Assembly: GCA_027946555.1 (NCBI GenBank)
Contig: JAPEVC010000421.1
Location: 1 to 15,000 of the forward strand
DNA: 15,000 nt
Reading direction: 5' to 3'
Origin: Gnomoniopsis sp. IMI 355080
Taxonomy: Eukaryota > Ascomycota > Sordariomycetes > Diaporthales > Gnomoniaceae
A program made the translations under genes and the position numbers. The notes beneath the pieces are model-generated. The model made no database searches. It was not told where the DNA came from and saw only the letters and a list, made by a program, of their open reading frames with translations. Of the stretch, positions 8,997 through 15,000 are shown in pieces; position 1 is the stretch's first letter, and each line of letters begins with the position of its first letter.

Positions 8997-10431
8997 CTGA
9001 ATAGGTGAAGAATGCGCTTAGGAAAGATGATTTGCTTCTTAGTTTAGTTCCGATCAGCGATATATCGGAAGTTGTTTCTTTATTTGGAAGAGAGGCTGAA
9101 TACCGTTTAAAAGACTATTATGATTTAGTTTTAAAGGAGTCTAGAGTTAACATTTATATTTATGGCGCTCATACCAAGAAATTGAAACGATAAAAGAGAA
9201 GGAAAAGAACGATAACTACCGCTCAGGACTATAGGGACTACTCTAATCAGCATATACCTAAGGTTAACACGATATATAAACGAGTAGATCAGAAGGTGAA
9301 ACCTATTAACGACTCTTCACCTAATGGATCTACGCCTCCAGGGGAGATCAACTAGAAGCCAGCACATTTAGCTGCAGCTGAGGAGAAGATAAAATAATAA
9401 CCTATATCCAAGTATAATACCTAGATACAGCCGAAGTTCTCCGATCAGAACCTAGATAATCGTCTAACCCCGGAGAGGCGCGAAGCCTTATTAGAAAAGA
9501 ATTATAAAGACTTCATAGATACTGAGAAGGAAATATTCATCCATATGTTCAGAAATCGGATCACTGCCCTCGCCTGGGACTTTACTAATATAGGTTAGAT
9601 TATTAAGGAGGTAGCCCCACCTTAAGAGATAAGGATAGTACCCCATGAACCCTTCTAGTCCAGGTCTATTCCAGTTCCTTATACCCTTAAGGATGACGTT
9701 ATTAAGGTTTTAAAGGACCGAATTAATCGTGGCATTCTCGAGGAAAGCCATACGTCCTACCGTAATAAATAGTTTCTGGTCATAAAGAAGGATGGCAAAC
9801 TCCGTCTGATTAATGATGCCCAGAAGTATAATGCCTTCACTATCAAAGATATATTAATACCCCCAGCGGCGTCAGAATTCTCTCAGGAATTTGGGATATA
9901 TAAGGTTCTTTCCCTACTCGATTTCTTCTCTAGCTATAATCAGGTTACTCTATATAAGAATAGCAGGGATATAACCACTTTCGCTATGCTTTTAGGTTTA
10001 TTTCGGTATTATCGACTGCCGTAAGGAGCTACTAATTCAGTAGCTCAATTCATAAGAGTTATACTACGCATATTCCATAACTTGATTCCACAGGTCTACT
10101 CACCGTTCTTAGACGATATTGCGATTAAGGGACCTACCTCTACCTATAATGGTGAGGAAGTTCCTAATCTTCCTGGAGTACGGCGTTATATTGCGGAGTA
10201 TATTCGCAACATTGATCAGGTTCTTTTAAATATCGAATTGGCTAGAGGGACGATCTCAGCTATAAAATCTAAGTGGTGTAAGAAGAGAGTTAACATTATA
10301 GGATATTTATATAGGACTAATGGACGATAACCTCAAGACAGAAAGATTAAGAAATTATACCGTCTTCTTAAGGTCAAGGACATATCCAATGTCCGATCAT
10401 TGATAGGCTTATGCGTGTACTACCGGCAGTA
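8939..10431 (+). pseudogene. pol: pol remnant: N-terminal region and reverse transcriptase
   Basis: RNA-dependent DNA polymerase of the element. The frame is -1 to gag-protease. An N-terminal stretch (8939-9530) without known motif leads to Ala-Leu-Ala-Trp-Asp-Phe near 9570. RT blocks follow: Leu-Ile-Asn-Asp-Ala-Gln-Lys (near 9810), Leu-Leu-Asp-Phe-Phe-Ser-Ser-Tyr with the first catalytic Asp at 9920, Leu-Pro-stop-Gly where Gln is expected (TAA at 10022), and Phe-Leu-Asp-Asp (10106-10117), the polymerase active site. Lys-Gly-Pro-Thr-Ser and Leu-Pro-Gly-Val-Arg-Arg afterwards resemble other fungal Ty3/gypsy RTs. The frame ends in Ile-Gly-Leu-Cys-Val-Tyr-Tyr-Arg (to 10426), where the thumb/connection region should begin but is missing. 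Confidence 0.88.
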
Positions 10432-10860
10432 GCTCTAATCAGTATTGATTATAGCAAATTACCTGCTTGGACGGTCTTTTTAACAATAGACGCATCGCTT
10501 AAAGGTTAGGGTGCCGAGCTTTCATAATTAGTTAATGGGGAAAGGAGACCAGTCTATTAGGAGTCTGGTATTTAGACTACCGCTGCTCGGAACTATAATG
10601 CCACTAAGAGAGAATATAGGGCTATTCTTTTTACCCTTCATACCTTAAGATTTCACCTCTATAGCTATTATTTTATTCTAGAAACAGATGCAATAGTTCT
10701 TACCCACCAGCTCAACGGAGCTATATCTGATGTCCCTGGAGCTCTAATCAATCGGTGGATTAGTGTTATCAAGTCCTTTAACTTTGAAGTTCGCTATATC
10801 CCTGGTTCTAAGAATCCAGTAGCCGATGCTCTCTCTAGACTACCTATTCTGGATAATTAG
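10432..10860 (+). pseudogene. pol: pol remnant: RNase H domain
   Basis: Degrades the RNA strand of the RNA:DNA hybrid. The frame is shifted relative to the RT because of the deletion at its left edge. It starts Ala-Leu-Ile-Ser-Ile-Asp-Tyr-Ser, the usual lead-in to RNase H. The four acidic residues appear intact: Asp of Thr-Ile-Asp-Ala-Ser (10489), Glu of Lys-Arg-Glu-Tyr-Arg (10612), Asp of Glu-Thr-Asp-Ala (10687) and Asp of Val-Ala-Asp-Ala-Leu-Ser-Arg (10825). Stops sit at likely Trp (10510, 10573) and Gln (10531) positions, showing damage from both strands. TAG at 10858 follows Leu-Asp-Asn and is probably also mutational, because the same frame continues. Confidence 0.88.
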
Positions 10861-11650
10861 GAAACGGCGCTTAAGGAGGACTAGGCAGTTAAGGAGTGGT
10901 ATAACAATAGACTAAATATAATCACTATGAAAGCACCTTTATCCCCTATTCCTCCATAACCTAACTCACCGCATTACCTGTACCGTCCCTACCGAGTCTC
11001 TAAAGACTAGCTTACTAGCCTACTGTTCCCCGATAATAGCTGCTCTAATTAAAGCAGTACCGACCTTCTGAAAGACATTTCTATTCATTCTAATAATCTA
11101 GAGCACTTTTCTTAATCCACTTCTAAGGTCTATAATTAGAGGAAAATCATTCAGAAAAATCTTCCAGGACAACCTCACTCTATTTTCCCTCCATTGCCCT
11201 CACAAATAACCTATCCTTTTATAGGAGGATTCACAGATACTGGCTATAATATAAAGAATAATATAGGCAATACGGGTGCTAAAGGTGGAAATATTATGCT
11301 TAATATTGAAGATGTTCGACTAAATATTGCAAATATTCACCCGGAAAATAATAATATTAGGCTAGATGTGGAGGATGTCACGTTAAATGTTGGCTCTGAT
11401 TAAGCTAAGGCAGGCTCTGAAAATAGAAATATTGCTCAGGAAACCTATATAGAAGCGAATAATGTTGGCTATATTTAGTATAAGGACCCTTCAGAAAATA
11501 GGAATATCACACCAGAGCAACTGCAGAACCCATAGTCAACTCATAAGGGAGGAGTCTACTCTAATTAGAATAGTGGACCACTTACCTAGTCTCTATTCTG
11601 GACTAAGAAGTTACTAGAGATTACAAGGTATCTAACTATTAGAGAGGAAC
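10861..11650 (+). pseudogene. Long linker between RNase H and integrase
   Basis: About 260 codons in the RNase H/integrase frame, with scattered TAG/TAA. I recognise no domain. The first half is Pro/Ser/Asn-rich. The second half contains a clean run (11194-11403) rich in Asn, Ile, Asp and Gly, with two related units 63 bp apart: Leu-Asn-Ile-Glu-Asp-Val-Arg-Leu-Asn-Ile and Leu-Asp-Val-Glu-Asp-Val-Thr-Leu-Asn-Val. The segment seems longer than the usual spacer here in Ty3/gypsy elements. It may be a disordered spacer, an inserted domain or an expanded repeat. Confidence 0.5.
11299..11391 (+). repeat. Imperfect 63-bp (21-residue) coding repeat, two units
   Basis: Units begin at 11299 and 11362. 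At protein level 6 of 10 aligned residues are identical and the rest are mostly conservative (Asn/Asp, Ile/Val, Arg/Thr). Divergence at DNA level is higher, suggesting an old duplication or selection for a repeated short motif before inactivation. Confidence 0.5.
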
Positions 11651-13375
11651 CTTCGAAGTTAAGTAGCAAGGCTCTCCAGAGCTTTCGAAGAGAATGCTTG
11701 CGGTATTAGGTTATTAACGATATACTATGGCGACGATCAGAGGGACGCCTTAAATATCGCAGAGTTATTAATAATCCTAACCTACAGAAAATAATTCTCC
11801 AGGAATACCATGCTAAGTTTAGCCACCGAGGCCGAGACTCAACATATAATCGCATAAGGCACCTCTACTATTGGAAAGGCATATACACTAATATCGAGAA
11901 CGCTATTTGTAGCTATAAGCCCTATCAGCTATATGACCCTTAACGCCAGGATAAAGGGATCTTATCGACTAAACCTAGGCTGCCCTTTTCAAGAATTAAT
12001 ATTAATATATATTCTATTCCGGCTGATACTGGGTACCTATACTTTATTTAGGCAAGGGACGATACCACTAGTTAGTATTGGGCTAGACCGATTAGAGCTA
12101 ATATAGCCCGGGAGATTCGAGTATTCCTATTAGAGGAAATCATCTATAATATTGGCTGCCCGATTAAAGTTATTATAGATAGTGGACCCGAGAATAAAGC
12201 GGAGGTAGTAACTATACTCAAATCCCTTAGAATTCAATATATGCAGATCAGTGTATATAACTTAAGGGCCGCTAGTCAGATCGAGGTTGGCTATTAATCC
12301 CTTCTTAATATTATACGGAAGATATCTAGAGGAGAAGTAAAATAGCGATTGAACTTATAATTGGCGGTCTTTATTAATCGAACTTTAGTTCGAAGGTTAA
12401 CTAGCTATACCCCATTCTATCTTAAGTATAGGTGGGAAGCTCTTTTGCCTATAGAGACTGATATTCCAACTTGGCGAATTCTGTAGTGGGACTCTAATAT
12501 AAGTTCCGAAAAACTTCTTAAGAATAGAATCCAGATACTTTAAGCTAAAGAAGAGGACGTTTCTAAGGCGATCAGAGCAGTTAAAGCCTACCGAAAGAAA
12601 GTTATAGAGTAAAGAGGGTTCTATAGTCGAGAATGCAAAGAGCCTCTATAGGTTAGAGATCTTATTTTAGTATATAACAATATTCGCAAGATGAGCCATA
12701 CTCGCCTGGCTAAGATAGCCTATAAGTGGCAAGGACTGTTTTAAATCACAGAGGCTTTATCTACACACAATTACAAGCTCAGCACTATGGATAATATTCC
12801 TTTATAAGGCACTTATACTTCAACTAGATTGAAACTTTTCAGAAAGGACAAACATGGAGTCTGGATGCCCACAACACTAATGCCATAGGAGGATAATCAG
12901 TTCAAGTATAGCCCAGAGAACGCTGTAAAACTAGCTGCCATTCGAATCCTAGATAATAAGGATACCATTGAAATACAACCTGGGGATACTCTTAATCCAG
13001 AAACTGCAGTATAGGTACCGGAATTGGAATTACAACCTGAAGGATAAGACGATAACTCTAATTAGCCAAAACCGGTGTCCTTTAATATTGACATTAATTA
13101 GACTGGACAAGATTCTACCCCTTAAAATAATCGCAGAGTAACACATAATATGGCTACAAGGCAAATAGAGGAAAGGGTTAGAGGAACGCAAGGACGCTAG
13201 TACAAGAAACTCAACCTGGTTATTCCGATAAAGATAATTCAATAGAAAGAAGCTGAATTAGCTGCTAAACTTACCCAGGAGATAAGTGGGTAGACTAACC
13301 TAGTTATTATCGCAATATACTTATATGTCTTGCTAGGGGAGGAGAGACCAAGGTCGCCTACCCACATATATCGTT
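11651..13375 (+). pseudogene. pol: pol remnant: integrase and C-terminal extension
   Basis: Catalyses insertion of the cDNA. N-terminal zinc module: His at 11809 and 11824, then Lys-Pro flanked by Tyr codons at 11914 and 11923 where Cys-Lys-Pro-Cys is expected. Catalytic core: Ala-Arg-Asp-Asp-Thr-Thr-Ser near 12052 and Ile-Ile-Asp-Ser-Gly-Pro-Glu-Asn with the second catalytic Asp at 12178, followed 35 residues later by the Glu of Gln-Ile-Glu-Val-Gly (12283). The first catalytic Asp appears to be Asn (AAT at 12004), consistent with G to A change. The C-terminal part (Tyr-Lys-Trp-Gln-Gly-Leu-Phe near 12721) resembles the small DNA-binding domain, then a polar tail reaches about 13370. Stops are TAG/TAA. 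No chromodomain was recognised. Confidence 0.85.
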
Positions 13376-13440
13376 AGATTTTCTTTTTCAACCAAGCTAA
13401 TAATACTATTACAATCTTTATTATCTGATCAGCGCTACGG

Positions 13441-15000
13441 AAAATCGTTAAAGAAGGAAATCAACGAAGTGCAATAAGAAAAAAACGAAAAAGAACATCT
13501 CAACCAACACCAGGAATTTCTCCACCCATCACAGCTCCTCGCTTTCCTATCTTCCCTTGCCCTTCCAGTCCTTTCCTCTCTGCTCAGAGCTCTATCTATT
13601 AGCAATAGGAGCCCTGCTTATTCTGCGGAAAACAACACCTTTATCTTAGTTTCCTCCGAAGCTTAAAGAGGCTCTCCAGTTTAAAGGACCTGCAATACTC
13701 GGTGCTATTCTAGAAGGAGTAGCAAACTCACGTAATGGAGTCTTTCTGATCGGCAAAGTGAAGAGGCCATCAGATGGAGCCAGTTTTGGAAACTGGTATA
13801 GCTGGTCCATACGCTTTTAAAGCTCCTCTAAGCCGAGCTTCACATTTCTCTTCAGCTCTATAACTGGAGGAGCATCTTCTTCTCCCAGCTTATCAGAATC
13901 ATAGTCGTGGATCTTTCCCTAAGTCTTTTATAAAGAAACTTTTCCCGACTCGCAACAAGTGCCTATCCCTCAACAACCAAAAGCTCCTTCACTATGCTAT
14001 TCTGGAAAAGGGTATAGATAGGTTACGCTGGGAGTGAAGAAACATTTTCTCGCCATCTGCCATAACAGGGAAATTCCATATTTCTGGGCTATAATAGTTA
14101 ATCTAACCAGAAAGGAAGTCTATATTTAGGACTCTCTAAACTACGCTATTCAGCAATAGCAGAGAGCTACTAATACTATCCGCAAGCATATTCAAGCCTA
14201 CACAATAAAGGCTATTGAAAAGATCTTTTAGGAAGCCGAAATCCCTTTCCAGGCTTTCCGCATTATACCCACACACGTCACAACTCAGCCTAAGCTCTGG
14301 GAATATAGTTTCTATACAGTAGCTAACCTTATAGTGGCTATTCGTAAAGGAGGGGAGCGAAACGACTACTCTATTAACTAGACGAATTTAAGGCTATGGT
14401 AAATGGATGAATATGTCAATAAGTCAGTCCGCTCTAATCAGTCCCTGCATAAACACCTTATTGCTTAGTTTATATAACTGGCCTATATAGAATTTGGCAT
14501 TCTCTCTAGAAAATCTAAGGATTACTGACTCCGAATTCCCAATATTCCTTAATAACCCTAGGGCGTTGAAAACGATAATTTTAAGCCCAATAGCGACACC
14601 TATAATCAGGATAAATCTAAGCTAGAGGAGGAGGAGTTTATAGTGGAAGCCAGCGTTCCATCCGGAGGTTTCTGGGAATTTAAGGCCTTTAGAAGAAAGG
14701 AGGCTATAGACTTTAATATAGCTGCAGTGATCTCTCAGCCCAATACTATCAGAACGATCCTCTCTACAAACTTTCGACAACAGTCTATTTAGCGTGAGGC
14801 TATAAGAGAGAGGGAGAATAAGATAAGTGTAAGACTCTCTTCAGCTAATAGAGTATCTAATTCTAGCCGCACCCCTCGTAAGCAGTCTGCTTAGCCTGTA
14901 AGAGAGTCTCGTATATCGCTTTAACCTATCCTCGCCAGCCCCACCCTTCTTCCTCTCTACCTAAAGCCCCCTGGATCCGATGCCATTCAGATTCTTCCTT
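13441..15000 (+). pseudogene. Ulp1/C48-type cysteine protease ORF remnant, 3' end outside window
   Basis: The frame shared with RNase H and integrase continues here: a basic Lys/Arg run, Pro-rich sequence, Cys-Leu-Phe-Cys-Gly-Lys-Gln-His near 13610-13633, then open sequence to about 14033. From 14037 the coding frame is one back, implying a small indel. There the C48 signature appears: Phe-Trp-Ala-Ile-Ile-Val-Asn-Leu (14082-14105), Asp-Ser-Leu (14130), and Gln-Pro-x3-Glu-Tyr-Ser-Phe-Tyr, with Gln at 14286 and Tyr at 14304. Gln six residues before the nucleophile matches Ulp1. The expected Cys-Gly reads Tyr-Ser, and Tyr at 14079 lies near the expected catalytic His; all fit RIP transitions. 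The C-terminal region (14550-15000) is acidic, then basic, without known domain. Such enzymes cleave SUMO/ubiquitin-like proteins. Confidence 0.6.

Larger units (their letters stand above)
5250..15000 (+). mobile_element. RIP-degraded Ty3/gypsy-like LTR retrotransposon, right end outside window
   Basis: One strand carries, in order, remnants of gag, a CCHC zinc knuckle, a retropepsin-type protease, reverse transcriptase, RNase H and integrase. RNase H before integrase is the Ty3/gypsy (Metaviridae-like) order. A Ulp1-like block follows the integrase. Frame changes: gag-protease and RT differ by -1 at a candidate recoding site; RT and RNase H differ because of a deletion; a further shift lies near 14035. 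Stops in these frames are mostly TAG or TAA at Gln or Trp positions, as expected from CpA to TpA change on either strand. The element cannot be autonomous. Neither LTR is established. Confidence 0.85.

Noticed and set aside
5511..9248. 16-bp match AGGGACTACTCTAATC at 5511-5526 and 9233-9248
   Set aside because: Both encode Arg-Asp-Tyr-Ser-Asn, but similarity does not extend on either side, so it does not support a duplication.
13335..13347. Purine run AGGGGAGGAGAGA as a polypurine tract before a 3' LTR
   Set aside because: No TG start follows it, the coding frame continues through it, and nothing after it repeats the sequence at 4827.
7295..14441. CTCTAATCAG found five times (7295, 7739, 9241, 10433, 14432)
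   Set aside because: The copies sit in three reading frames' worth of unrelated coding contexts, often as Ser-Asn-Gln codons, with irregular spacing and no shared flanks. Biased composition probably explains the recurrence.
5250..15000. Reassigned stop codon (TAG read as Gln) as an explanation for the interrupted frames
   Set aside because: Stops also occur at positions where Trp is expected, TAA occurs as well, and catalytic or metal-binding Cys, His and Asp are changed by the same type of transition. Two-strand C to T mutation explains all of it.

Overview
The window looks like nuclear DNA of a filamentous ascomycete (Pezizomycotina). The reasons are a spliced cell-wall gene with short introns (52-63 nt, GTAAGT/GTGAGT donors, CTGAC-like branch sites), and a large AT-rich block of retrotransposon sequence that carries RIP-like damage (repeat-induced point mutation, CpA to TpA on either strand). 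I cannot name the species.

Layout. 1-1255 is gene-poor flank with two adjacent hairpins and short palindromes. 1256-3414 (minus strand) is a four-exon gene for a GH76 DFG5/DCW1-type mannanase of 661 residues, which ends in a membrane segment and a long basic tail. 3415-4240 is its upstream flank. At about 4240 the composition changes abruptly to AT-rich sequence. 4241-4826 is non-coding AT-rich debris. 4827-5240 is an island that keeps its CpA and TpG and starts with TGT; it may be an LTR/leader or a younger insertion. From about 5250 to the right edge lies a Ty3/gypsy-like element, gene order on the + strand: gag, zinc knuckle and aspartic protease (one frame), then reverse transcriptase, RNase H, a long linker, integrase, and a further coding block with a Ulp1/C48 cysteine-protease signature that runs off the window.

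The element is dead. In-frame stops, mostly TAG and TAA, sit at expected Gln and Trp codons. Zinc ligands and catalytic residues have become Tyr or Asn, and a deletion joins RT directly to RNase H.

Two things stand out. First, gag-protease and RT frames differ by exactly -1, and at the switch (8939-8996) there is an in-register AAATTTA heptamer, a zero-frame TAG directly after it, a 7-nt spacer and a possible H-type pseudoknot: a candidate programmed frameshift site that survived the decay. Second, a SUMO-protease-like domain follows the integrase, an unusual position for a Ty3/gypsy-type element. No 3' LTR is visible, so whether that last block belongs to the same element is inferred, not shown.
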